Under the pieces are notes generated by a model. The model saw only the letters and a program-made list of their open reading frames with translations. It searched no databases and was not told the origin of the DNA. 64,000 nt of DNA, taken from contig NZ_CP015318.1 in assembly GCF_001686985.1 (NCBI RefSeq), positions 2,726,001 through 2,790,000 of the forward strand, given 5' to 3'. The position numbers and the translations under genes are program-made. The stretch's first letter is position 1. Each line of letters starts with the position of its first letter. Below, in pieces: positions 17,364-26,051 of the stretch. This stretch comes from Mesorhizobium amorphae CCNWGS0123 (lineage in GTDB: Bacteria > Pseudomonadota > Alphaproteobacteria > Rhizobiales > Rhizobiaceae).

Positions 17364-17428
17364 AAGAGGCCCAGACGCACATGCCGGCCACCACTCATTC
17401 TTCCAGCGAAATCGCGTATAACGGCTCT

Positions 17429-18103
17429 ATGAAGATTCTTGTCATAGAAGACGATCGCGAGGCTGCGGACTATCTCGAGAAAGCCTTTGCCGAGGCCGGG
17501 CATACCGCCCATGTCGCCGGCGACGGCGAGACCGGCTTCACGCTTGCCGATGCCGGCGACTATGACGTCATGGTGGTCGACCGCATGCTGCCGCGCCGCG
17601 ACGGCCTGTCGGTCATCGCCGGCCTGCGTTCGCGCGGCAACACCACGCCGGTGCTGATCCTGTCGGCGCTGGGCGAGGTCGACGACCGCGTCACCGGCCT
17701 GCGCGCCGGCGGCGATGACTATCTCACCAAGCCCTATGCCTTTTCCGAGCTGCTCGCCCGCGTCGAGGTGCTGAACCGTCGCGCCAGCGCGCGCGAAGCC
17801 GAAACCGTCTACCGGGTCGGCGATCTCGAACTCGACCGTCTCTCGCACTCTGTGCGCCGCGCCGCGCGCGAAATCACGCTGCAGCCGCGCGAATTCCGCC
17901 TGCTCGAATATCTGATGCGCCACGCCGGCCAGGTTGTGACGCGCACCATGCTGCTCGAAAATGTCTGGGACTATCATTTCGATCCGCAGACCAACGTCAT
18001 CGACGTCCATGTCTCGCGGCTGCGCGGCAAGATCGAAAAAGGCTTCGACAAGCCGATCCTGCATACGGTTCGTGGCGCTGGCTACATGCTGAAGAGCGGC
18101 TGA
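17429..18103 (+). CDS. OmpR-family response regulator
   Basis: A 224-residue protein starting MKILVIEDD at 17429 (the frame opens at 17381, but the extra 16 residues lack family similarity). The receiver domain has the EDD pocket, Asp51 (VVDRMLPRRDG) and Lys in TKPYAFSE. The C-terminal winged helix includes LQPREFRLLEYLMRHAGQVV and VRGAGYMLK. It lies 7 bp before its partner kinase. The DegP neighbour suggests an envelope-related signal, but the target genes are unknown. Confidence 0.9.
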   Translation: MKILVIEDDREAADYLEKAFAEAGHTAHVAGDGETGFTLADAGDYDVMVVDRMLPRRDGLSVIAGLRSRGNTTPVLILSALGEVDDRVTGLRAGGDDYLTKPYAFSELLARVEVLNRRASAREAETVYRVGDLELDRLSHSVRRAAREITLQPREFRLLEYLMRHAGQVVTRTMLLENVWDYHFDPQTNVIDVHVSRLRGKIEKGFDKPILHTVRGAGYMLKSG

Positions 18104-18110
18104 ACCCAGC

Positions 18111-19586
18111 ATGGCCCTTTCCCTGCCGGCCATCATGAGAACGACGGCGGCGCGGCTCTCGGCGCTCTATTTCCTGCTTTTCGCCCTCTGTGCGGTTCTG
18201 CTGGTCTTGTACATGACCTCGCTGTCGGCGCGCATGCTGACCGCGCAGACGCAGGAGACCATCAATGACGAGGTGCTCGGCCTTGCCCGCGCCTATCAGC
18301 GCGGCGGGCTGCCGGTGCTGGTCCGCGTCGTCGAGGCCCGCTCCCGCCAGCCCGGCGCCAACCTCTATCTGATCGCCGATACCAACGGCCAGATCCTGAC
18401 CGGCAATGTGCAGAGCCTGGAGCCGGGGGTGATCGAGACCGAAGGCTGGACGACGGAGCCGTTCTCCTACCGGCGCTTCGGCGAGGGCGAACTCGAACGG
18501 CAGCGCAATACGGCGGCCGACCAGAACGAGACGCAGCCCGGCCAGAACGAAGTCCAGGCCGAGGGCGAGAAGGGCCACAACGCAATTGCACTGGTGCTGC
18601 GCCTGCCCAACCAGATGATCATGCTGGTCGGCCGCGACCTCGGCGAACCCGAGCGGTTCCGCGCCGTCATCCGCCGTTCTCTGATGTTGGCGCTGGGCAT
18701 GATGGGGCTCGGCGGACTGCTGATCTGGTTCTTCGTCGGGCGCGCGGCGCTGAAGCGCATCGACAGCGTCTCCGAGGCCAGCCGCCGCATCATGGGCGGC
18801 GACTTGTCCGGGCGCCTGCCGGTCACCGGCGCCGGCGACGAATTCGACCGCCTGTCCGAGAACCTCAATGCCATGCTGGCCAGGATTGCGACGCTGAACG
18901 AGGGGCTGAAGCAGGTTTCGGACAACATCGCCCACGACTTGAAGACGCCGCTGACAAGACTGCGCAACCGCGCCGAGGCGACGCTCTCCGGCAAGCACAA
19001 GACCACCGACTATCGGCAGGCGCTGGAAGGCACGATTGCCGAGTCCGAGCAGCTGATAAAGACCTTCAACGCCATCCTGATGATCTCCAGGCTGGAGGCG
19101 GGCTATTCCTCCGAGAGCACCAGCCGCGTCGATCTCGCCGCCGCTGTGCGCGACGTCGTCGAGCTCTATGAGCCGGTGGCCGAGGAGGCGGGCGTGACGC
19201 TGGAGAGCTCGGTCGAGGGTGATTTTGCCGTCAACGGCAATCGCGAACTGATCGGCCAGGCGCTGTCGAACATCGTCGACAATGCGATCAAGTACTCGAC
19301 CGACGCGACCGGCAAGCCCGCGGTGCGCGTGGCGCTCGGGCGCGTCGGCGGCGAAATCCGGCTTTCGGTTACAGACAACGGCCAGGGCATTCCCGACGAC
19401 GCCGACCGCGCCCGCGCGACCGAGCGTTTCGTGCGGCTGGAAAAGAGCCGCTCGCAGCCGGGGTCGGGCCTGGGCCTCAGCCTCGCCAACGCAATCATGA
19501 CTTTCCATAACGGCAGGCTTGATCTTTTACCCGCCAATCCCGGATTGTCCGTGGTCATGGGTTTTCCCGCACGGGAGAACCATTGA
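18111..19586 (+). CDS. Sensor histidine kinase with HAMP domain
   Basis: A 491-residue inner-membrane kinase. Two membrane spans (about 15-38 and 190-211) enclose a sensor loop of about 150 residues that contains an unusual Gln/Asn/Glu-rich insert near 130-155. A HAMP domain follows (about 211-265), then His275 in DNIAHDLKTPLTRL, and an ATPase domain with N-box ALSNIVDNAIKYS, G1 TDNGQGIPDD and G2 GSGLGLSLA. It is the likely partner of the regulator just upstream, and its stop codon overlaps the glnE start. Confidence 0.9.
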   Translation: MALSLPAIMRTTAARLSALYFLLFALCAVLLVLYMTSLSARMLTAQTQETINDEVLGLARAYQRGGLPVLVRVVEARSRQPGANLYLIADTNGQILTGNVQSLEPGVIETEGWTTEPFSYRRFGEGELERQRNTAADQNETQPGQNEVQAEGEKGHNAIALVLRLPNQMIMLVGRDLGEPERFRAVIRRSLMLALGMMGLGGLLIWFFVGRAALKRIDSVSEASRRIMGGDLSGRLPVTGAGDEFDRLSENLNAMLARIATLNEGLKQVSDNIAHDLKTPLTRLRNRAEATLSGKHKTTDYRQALEGTIAESEQLIKTFNAILMISRLEAGYSSESTSRVDLAAAVRDVVELYEPVAEEAGVTLESSVEGDFAVNGNRELIGQALSNIVDNAIKYSTDATGKPAVRVALGRVGGEIRLSVTDNGQGIPDDADRARATERFVRLEKSRSQPGSGLGLSLANAIMTFHNGRLDLLPANPGLSVVMGFPARENH

Positions 19587-22500
19587 TGGCGGCGAGGAAG
19601 CCTGTGAAGCGGATCGAAACCGAATGGCATCTGCAACCGGTGGCAAGGCTTTTGCCGCTGGATGAAAGCCGCGCCCGGCGTGAATTGTCGGAGATCGCCG
19701 ACGCCGCCGAGGAAGAGGACCTGCCCCGGCTGGCGAAGTTCCTGGCAGCCGAGGGCACCGTTCAGGATCTCCTCGCCGCGGTCTTCGACCTGTCGCCGTT
19801 CCTGCGTGATGCAGCGCGCCGCCGTCCCGGCATTCTCGATCAGCTGTTCGACGCCGATGTCGAGGCCCGACTGATCGCGATCGGCGAGGCGATCGGCAAG
19901 GCGGCCTTTACTGATTCCGTTTCGGAAACGAGCCTGATGATGGAGTTGCGGCTGTGCAAGGCCGAAGCGCATTTCCTGATTGCGCTCGCCGATCTCGCCG
20001 GCGAGGCCGAGCCCGCGCTGACGGTCCGCCGCCTCAGCGATCTCGCCGACGCCTGCACCCGCGCCGCGGTCGATTTTTTGCTCCGCGACGCGCATGGGCA
20101 AGGCAAGCTCGAATTGCCCGATCCTGAAAATCCGGCGCGCCAGTCCGGCTGGATCCTGCTCGGCATGGGCAAGCTCGGCGCGCATGAACTGAATTTTTCC
20201 TCCGACATCGACCTCGTCGTCTTCTTCGATCCGGAGGCGCCGGCGGTGACCGATCCGCTCGATGCGACGGAGCTGTTCTCGCGTCTCACCCGCCGCCTGG
20301 TGCGCATCCTTCAGGACCGCACCGAACACGGTTATGTTTTCCGCACCGATCTGAGACTCCGTCCCGATCCCGGTTCGACGCCGCTGGCGATTCCCGAAGA
20401 GGCTGCGCTTCACTACTATGAGGGGCGCGGCCAGAACTGGGAGCGCGCCGCCATGATCAAGGCGCGCCCGGTGGCCGGCGATCTCGCCGCCGGGGCTGCT
20501 TTCCTGAAGGAGTTGCAGCCCTATGTCTGGCGCAAATACATGGACTACGCCGCGATCGCCGACGTCCATTCCATCAAGCGCCAGATCCACGCCCACAAGG
20601 GCCATGGCGAGATCGCGGTCAAGGGCCACAACGTCAAGCTCGGCCGCGGCGGTATCCGCGAGATCGAGTTCTTCGTCCAGACGCAGCAGCTTATCGCCGG
20701 CGGCCGCTTCCCGGAGCTGCGCGGCCGCGAGACGGTGCCGATGCTCGGCCAGCTCGCCGCGCGCGGCTGGATCACCGCCGACGCGCGCGATGCTTTGACC
20801 CGGCAATACTGGTTCCTGCGGCGCGTCGAGCACGCCATCCAGATGGTCGCCGACGAGCAGACGCATATCCTGCCCGACAGCGATGAGGGGCTGGAGCGCA
20901 TTGCCCGCATGCTGGGCATTGCCGAAGCCAAGACCTTCTCCGAAGCCTTACGTTCGTCGCTGCAACAGGTCGAGCGCCACTATGCGGCACTGTTCGAGAC
21001 CGCGCCGGAACTGTCGGCCGGCGTCGGCAACCTGGTCTTCACCGGCGATGTCGACGATCCCGATACGCTGCAGACCTTACAGCGCCTCGGCTTCCAGAGG
21101 GCGAGCGACATCTGCCGCGTCATCCGCGGCTGGCATTTCGGCCGCTACCGCGTCACCCAGTCGGCCGAGGCGCGAGAGCGGCTGACCGAACTGACGCCGG
21201 CGCTCCTCAAAGCCTTCGGCCAGACGCGCCGCGCCGACGAGGCTTTGGTGCGCTTCGACGAATTCCTCGCCGGCCTGCCGGCTGGCATCCAGCTGTTTTC
21301 GCTGCTGCAGTCCAATCCTGCTCTGCTGAAACTGATGGCGACCATCATGGGCGCCGCGCCCCGGCTGGCGGCGATCATCACCAAGCGTCCGCATGTCTTC
21401 GACGGCCTGCTCGATCCGGCGCTGCTGAACGAACTGCCCAATCGCGCCTATCTGTCGGCGCGGCTGGCGGCTTTCACCGAAGGTGACAGGGCTTACGAGG
21501 ACGTGCTCGACCGTCTGCGCATCTTTGCCTCCGAGCAGAAGTTCCTGATCGGCGTGCGCCTGCTCGCCGGCTCCATCAGCGCGAGCCGTGCCGGCCGTGC
21601 CTTTTCCGACCTCGCCGACCTCACCATCGACGCCGCTCTGCAAGCGGTGAGGGCCGAATTCGCGCTACGCCACGGCCGCATCGCCGGCGGCACGGTTTCG
21701 CTGCTCGGCATGGGCAAGCTCGGCAGCCGTGAGCTTACCGCCGGCTCGGACGTCGACCTCATCCTGCTCTACGATCACGACGCGGATGCCGAGGAATCCG
21801 ACGGCGACAAGCCGCTGGCGCCGTCGCACTACTACACAAGGATCACGCAACGGCTGATCGCCGCCGTCTCGGCGCCGACGGCCGAGGGCGTGCTTTACGA
21901 GCTCGACCTTCGCCTGCGTCCTTCCGGTAACAAGGGGCCGGTCGCCACCCACATCGATGCCTTCAAAAAGTATCAGCGCCAGGACGCCTGGACCTGGGAG
22001 CATATGGCGCTGGCGAGGGCCCGCGCTATCGGCGGCGATGCCGCGCTGTGCGCCGAGGTCGAGGCCGAGGTGGCCGCCGTGCTTGCCTTGCCGCGCGATG
22101 CCTCCAAGGTGATGGCCGAGGCGTCGGAGATGCGGGCGCTGATCGAGAAGGAGAAGCCGCCGCGCGATCTCTGGGACATCAAGCTGATCCCCGGCGGGCT
22201 CATCGATCTCGAATTCCTTGCCCAGGTGGCGGTTATCACGGGCCACGTCGAGGCCGGCAGCAGGGTTACCGCGACGGCCGACATCCTGGCGCGGCTGGCG
22301 CCGGACTTCGTCGGCGCCGACATCAGGCAGGAGTTAAGCGATGCCTACCGGCTGTATCTGGCGCTGACCCAGATGATCAGGCTCTGCCTCACCGGCGTCT
22401 TCGAACGCGACGACGTTCCGCCGGGCCTGTCGGATCTGCTTCTGGCGGTCACCGACCTGCCGGATTTCGGTGTGTTGGAAGCACACCTCAAGGAGACGTC

Positions 22501-22612
22501 GCGAAAGGTCAGAAAGGATTTCGACCTTTTGCTTCGTGCGGGACAGCCGCAACAACGAGCGGCGGTTACCGATCGCATCGGGGGTGACGATGCAACAGGA
22601 GAAGACCAATGA
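19586..22612 (+). CDS. glnE: Bifunctional glutamine synthetase adenylyltransferase/deadenylase GlnE
   Basis: A protein of about 1008 residues, normal for GlnE. It has two nucleotidyltransferase domains: the N-terminal one (LGMGKLGAHELNFSSDIDL, about residue 190) removes AMP and the C-terminal one (LGMGKLGSRELTAGSDVDL, about residue 710) adds AMP to glutamine synthetase, according to nitrogen status. ATG at 19586 shares its A with the TGA of the upstream kinase gene, so it is translationally coupled to a two-component system. It also overlaps the EF-hand gene at its 3' end. Confidence 0.95.
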   Translation: MAARKPVKRIETEWHLQPVARLLPLDESRARRELSEIADAAEEEDLPRLAKFLAAEGTVQDLLAAVFDLSPFLRDAARRRPGILDQLFDADVEARLIAIGEAIGKAAFTDSVSETSLMMELRLCKAEAHFLIALADLAGEAEPALTVRRLSDLADACTRAAVDFLLRDAHGQGKLELPDPENPARQSGWILLGMGKLGAHELNFSSDIDLVVFFDPEAPAVTDPLDATELFSRLTRRLVRILQDRTEHGYVFRTDLRLRPDPGSTPLAIPEEAALHYYEGRGQNWERAAMIKARPVAGDLAAGAAFLKELQPYVWRKYMDYAAIADVHSIKRQIHAHKGHGEIAVKGHNVKLGRGGIREIEFFVQTQQLIAGGRFPELRGRETVPMLGQLAARGWITADARDALTRQYWFLRRVEHAIQMVADEQTHILPDSDEGLERIARMLGIAEAKTFSEALRSSLQQVERHYAALFETAPELSAGVGNLVFTGDVDDPDTLQTLQRLGFQRASDICRVIRGWHFGRYRVTQSAEARERLTELTPALLKAFGQTRRADEALVRFDEFLAGLPAGIQLFSLLQSNPALLKLMATIMGAAPRLAAIITKRPHVFDGLLDPALLNELPNRAYLSARLAAFTEGDRAYEDVLDRLRIFASEQKFLIGVRLLAGSISASRAGRAFSDLADLTIDAALQAVRAEFALRHGRIAGGTVSLLGMGKLGSRELTAGSDVDLILLYDHDADAEESDGDKPLAPSHYYTRITQRLIAAVSAPTAEGVLYELDLRLRPSGNKGPVATHIDAFKKYQRQDAWTWEHMALARARAIGGDAALCAEVEAEVAAVLALPRDASKVMAEASEMRALIEKEKPPRDLWDIKLIPGGLIDLEFLAQVAVITGHVEAGSRVTATADILARLAPDFVGADIRQELSDAYRLYLALTQMIRLCLTGVFERDDVPPGLSDLLLAVTDLPDFGVLEAHLKETSRKVRKDFDLLLRAGQPQQRAAVTDRIGGDDATGEDQ

Positions 22613-23085
22613 GAAAGTCAACCAAACTTGCCCTCGCTTTCGCAGCCCTTGCCGGCGCCGTCGGCACCACGGCCTATGCCGAAAACAATGCCAGCGCCAA
22701 AATGCGCGACTACATGATGATGCGCCTCGACAAGACGATGAGGGACTCGAACGGCACCATCACCTTCGACCAGTTTTCCGACGCCATGAATGCCCGGCTG
22801 AAGAAGATGGTCGCCGACAATGGCGGCAAGCTCACCGTCGCCCAGCTCGCCGATGCGCTGGAGAAGGCGCGTTACGAGCGCATGGCCAAACGCATCATCG
22901 AACGCTACGACACCAGGGGCGACGGCACGTTGACCATCGACGACATCACCAGCCGCCAGAAGAAGGTCTTCGCCATCCTGGACAGGAACAATGACGGCAA
23001 GATCGAGAAGAGCGAACTGCCAAAGGGCGGCCGCTTTGGCCGTCACCGTCCATCGGGCGGCAACGACGAAGACGGCATGCAGTGA
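22609..23085 (+). CDS. Exported EF-hand calcium-binding protein
   Basis: A 158-residue precursor with a signal peptide (about 1-24). Two EF-hand loops are seen: residues 101-112 (DTRGDGTLTIDD) and 125-136 (DRNNDGKIEKSE); a weaker loop-like segment lies at 46-57. The tail is rich in Gly, Arg and His. The ATG overlaps the glnE TGA by four bases, so it is co-translated with glnE. Probably a periplasmic calcium-binding protein; no enzymatic domain is visible and a link to nitrogen control is unproven. Confidence 0.85.
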   Translation: MRKSTKLALAFAALAGAVGTTAYAENNASAKMRDYMMMRLDKTMRDSNGTITFDQFSDAMNARLKKMVADNGGKLTVAQLADALEKARYERMAKRIIERYDTRGDGTLTIDDITSRQKKVFAILDRNNDGKIEKSELPKGGRFGRHRPSGGNDEDGMQ

Positions 23086-23147
23086 CCCCGGCTACCGGCT
23101 CCGGCGGCACAAGCCGCCGGTGCTTGTGGGAAGACAGGCCGATTGCC

Positions 23148-23534
23148 GTGACCAAAGTCGATCTCGCCAATATCTACCGCGACTACATCGCCTGCCTGAA
23201 CAGCCAGGATTGGTCGAAGCTCGGGCAGTTCGTTGACGACGAAGCGATCCACAATGGCCGGCGGATCGGCTTGTCGGGTTATCGCGAAATGCTGGAGAGG
23301 GACTTCGAGGACATTCCGGACCTCTATTTTGATGTCCGGATGCTGATCTCCGATCCGCCCTACATAGCGAGCCGGATCGCCTTCGACTGCAGGCCAAGGG
23401 GAAGGTTCCTTGGCCTGGACGTAAACGGCAGGAGAGTGTCGTTCGCCGAGAACGTGATCTACGAATTTCGCGGCGGAAAGATCGTGGAAGTGTGGTCGGT
23501 TATAGATAAGACCGCCATCGAAGCTCAGCTTTAG
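23148..23534 (+). CDS. SnoaL-like / ester cyclase-type protein
   Basis: From GTG at 23148 the product is 128 residues with the SnoaL-like (NTF2-fold) pattern: VDLANIYRDYIACLNSQDW, then DDEAIHNGRRIGLSGYREML and ENVIYEFRGGKIVEVWSVID. The frame is open from GTG at 23082, which overlaps the EF-hand gene's end, so the longer form is possible but its extra 22 residues look unconserved. It is convergent with the histidine kinase gene, the two overlapping by four bases. Members of this fold bind or isomerise small hydrophobic molecules; the substrate here is unknown. Confidence 0.72.
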   Translation: MTKVDLANIYRDYIACLNSQDWSKLGQFVDDEAIHNGRRIGLSGYREMLERDFEDIPDLYFDVRMLISDPPYIASRIAFDCRPRGRFLGLDVNGRRVSFAENVIYEFRGGKIVEVWSVIDKTAIEAQL

Positions 23535-25852
23535 GCCGCTGCCTTCACCGCCGGCGTCGCCTTCTTGACCGGGATGCGCACCGACACGATGGTGCCGACG
23601 CCTTCGGTCGAGCGGATCTTCAGCGCGCCGCCCTGCAGTTCGGCCAGCGAGCGCGAGATGGCCAGCCCGAGGCCGGATCCGGCATGGTTCTTGGAGAACT
23701 GGTTCTGCACCTGCTCGAACGGCCGGCCGAGCTTGCCCAGCGCTTCCTTGGGGATGCCGCAGCCATTGTCCTCGATGGTCAGCACCAGCGCGCCCGAGGT
23801 GTTGCGCGCCCTGACCGAGATGTGGCCTCCCTGTCCGGTGAACTTCACCGCGTTCGACAGCAGGTTGATGACGATCTGCTTGATCGCGCGCCGGTCGGCG
23901 TAGAGCCGCATCGAATCGGCGATACGGGTTTCCACCGTGATCGATTTCTCGGCCGCCTGCAGCGAGACGACGCGCACGGTCTCCTTGATCAGCGGGCAGA
24001 GGTCGATCTCCTCGCGGTCCACCGAGAACTGGCCGGCCTCGATCTTCGACATGTCGAGTATGTCGTTGATGACGCCGAGCAGGTATTTGCCGCTGCCGTT
24101 GATGTCGGTGGCATATTCCTCGTAGCGCGGCGAGCCGAGCGGCCCGAACAGGCCCTGTTCCATCAGTTCGGAAAAGCCGATGATGGCGTTGAGCGGCGTG
24201 CGCAATTCGTGAGACATGTTGGCCAGGAATTCGGATTTGGCCCGGTTGGCCGCCTCGGCGCGCTCGGTTTCCTTCATATATTTGCGGTTGAGCTCGACGA
24301 GTTCTCGCGCCCGTTCCTCCTCCGCCCGGCGGGCAAGGCTGAGATCGTGGATCGTCGCCATCAGCCGGCGCTCGCTGTCGACCAGCTTTTCCTGGTGCAG
24401 CTTGATCTGGGTGATGTCGGAGCCGACCGAGACTGTGCCGCCATCCCTGGTCCGCAGTTCGTTGACCTGCAGCCAGCGGCCATCGGCAAGCTGCCGCTCC
24501 AGCGTCACGCCGCCTTGCGGTCCGTTGCTGTTGGCGAGCCTGCGCTCCGAGGCGAAGGCCAGCATGTGCTCTTCCAGCGCCGTGCGCGCCGCGCCCGGCA
24601 TCACGTCGCGGTCCGAAAGGCCGTTGTCCTTCTGGAATTTGGAATTGCACATGATCAGGTGCTCGGAAGCATCCCACAGCACGAAGGATTCGTTGATATT
24701 CTCGATCGCTGTCCTGAGCCTGAGATCCGCGGCTTCCGAGCGCAGCGCCAGATGCCGCTGTTCGGTGACGTCGACGGCAATGCCGATCAGCTGGATCTCC
24801 GGCGCTTCGGGGTCGATCACCTGGGCCCTGGCGCGCATCCACACCCATTGCCCGTCGGCGTGCCGCATGCGGAACACCTGGTCGATATGGTCGATCTCGC
24901 GCTCGACGATGCGGTTGGCAAGATCGAACAGGTCGCCATCTTCGGGATGGATGATCTCGTCGACCTCGCCGAACGACAGCATCGTATCGCAGGGCTCGTA
25001 GCCCAGCATGTCGTACATCGAGCGCGACCAGTACATCTTGCCGCGCACCATGTCCCAGTCCCAAAGGCCGCAGCGGCCGCGCACCAGCGCCATGTCGATG
25101 CGCTGGTGTGCTTCGAGGTAGATGCGGTCGGCGGCCTGAGCCCGCGCCGCCTGGCCGAAATAGGCATAGAGGATGATGATCAGCACGCCGGCCGTCAGCA
25201 CGAACAGCGTGACGTTCAGGGAGACTGTCTTGCGCCAGCTGTCGAAGACCGCTTCCTGCGGCACCAGCACGGCGGCCGCGTTCTTGCGGCTCGCCGTCAG
25301 GCTCACCGCGGCGTACCAGTTCTGTCCGCCGATGCTGACGTTCATCACTCCTGCGCGCTCGCCGAACATGAACAGCGGCTGGCCACCCTGGACGAGGCTG
25401 TCGAGCGAGCGCCCTTGCCAGCCGGTCGACAGAGGCGACACGGCAATGATCTTGAAGGCGTCATCGGTGATCGCCAGCACATGGCTTCGGCCCATGGCGC
25501 CCAGCCGGCCGGCATTCTCCAGAAGGTCCAGTGCACCGGTGGAGGCGGCATTGGGGTCGGCGGCCATCGCGCTCGCCATCTGGCCCGCCGCCAGCGAGAG
25601 AATGGCCCTGGTGTCACGCTCCACTTCGTCGCGCTCGTTCATCAGCGACAGGACGCGCAGTGCCGCGATAACGACCAGGAACAGGATGATGAGGGCAGGG
25701 ATCGAACGGCGCAGCAAGGGCTCGGCTGCCAAGAGCCGCCGGTAGGCGGGTTCGGCGATCAGCCGCGTGTTGCCCGCAAGGCCGTCGCCCCGCGCCTCAC
25801 GCCGCTCAAAAGCCGTCCCTCCGGGCGCGCCCCACGCGTCCGCCTTGGCCAT
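23531..25852 (-). CDS. PAS-domain membrane sensor histidine kinase (DivJ/PleC/PdhS-like core)
   Basis: A 773-residue protein. Two membrane spans (about 50-68 and 212-232) enclose a periplasmic sensor of about 140 residues. PAS domains follow (about 260-375, with WDWDMVRGKMYWSRSMYDML, and about 385-490), then a coiled coil and the kinase core: H-box FLANMSHELRTPLNAIIGF, N-box LLSNAVKFT, G1 DNGCGI, G2 GSGLGLAIS. The DHp continuation with FGPLG and INDILDMSKIEAG is typical of DivJ/PleC/PdhS-type cell-cycle kinases, but its partner is not identifiable. It is transcribed alone from the AT-rich gap at 25853-25990. Confidence 0.87.
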   Translation of the reverse strand: MAKADAWGAPGGTAFERREARGDGLAGNTRLIAEPAYRRLLAAEPLLRRSIPALIILFLVVIAALRVLSLMNERDEVERDTRAILSLAAGQMASAMAADPNAASTGALDLLENAGRLGAMGRSHVLAITDDAFKIIAVSPLSTGWQGRSLDSLVQGGQPLFMFGERAGVMNVSIGGQNWYAAVSLTASRKNAAAVLVPQEAVFDSWRKTVSLNVTLFVLTAGVLIIILYAYFGQAARAQAADRIYLEAHQRIDMALVRGRCGLWDWDMVRGKMYWSRSMYDMLGYEPCDTMLSFGEVDEIIHPEDGDLFDLANRIVEREIDHIDQVFRMRHADGQWVWMRARAQVIDPEAPEIQLIGIAVDVTEQRHLALRSEAADLRLRTAIENINESFVLWDASEHLIMCNSKFQKDNGLSDRDVMPGAARTALEEHMLAFASERRLANSNGPQGGVTLERQLADGRWLQVNELRTRDGGTVSVGSDITQIKLHQEKLVDSERRLMATIHDLSLARRAEEERARELVELNRKYMKETERAEAANRAKSEFLANMSHELRTPLNAIIGFSELMEQGLFGPLGSPRYEEYATDINGSGKYLLGVINDILDMSKIEAGQFSVDREEIDLCPLIKETVRVVSLQAAEKSITVETRIADSMRLYADRRAIKQIVINLLSNAVKFTGQGGHISVRARNTSGALVLTIEDNGCGIPKEALGKLGRPFEQVQNQFSKNHAGSGLGLAISRSLAELQGGALKIRSTEGVGTIVSVRIPVKKATPAVKAAA

Positions 25853-26020
25853 AAATGGCTACTCCCCGAATTCCCTGTGCTTGACGATCCGGCAACACCG
25901 CACGTCCGAATCGTCTCTAAGGAATCAAAGGTGATTCGCCTTGTCCAGAGGCGCGGCCAAAAAAGATTAAAAATCGACTAAAATAACGCCTTTCTGATCC
26001 GGCAGGCGCGATCTTCCCTT

Positions 26021-26041
26021 CTTCCCCCACAAAGGGGGAAG
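26021..26041 (-). terminator. Hairpin after pepN
   Basis: The 8-bp arms CTTCCCCC and GGGGGAAG with a 5-base loop lie 10 bp past the pepN stop codon. The G/C-run hairpin resembles a common rhizobial intergenic motif and probably ends pepN transcription; no long T-run follows directly. Confidence 0.5.
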
Positions 26042-26051
26042 GGAGGGGGGC

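Noticed and set aside
23684..25981. 765-codon plus-strand ORF
   Set aside because: Antisense shadow of the PAS histidine kinase, which has clear H, N, G1 and G2 boxes.
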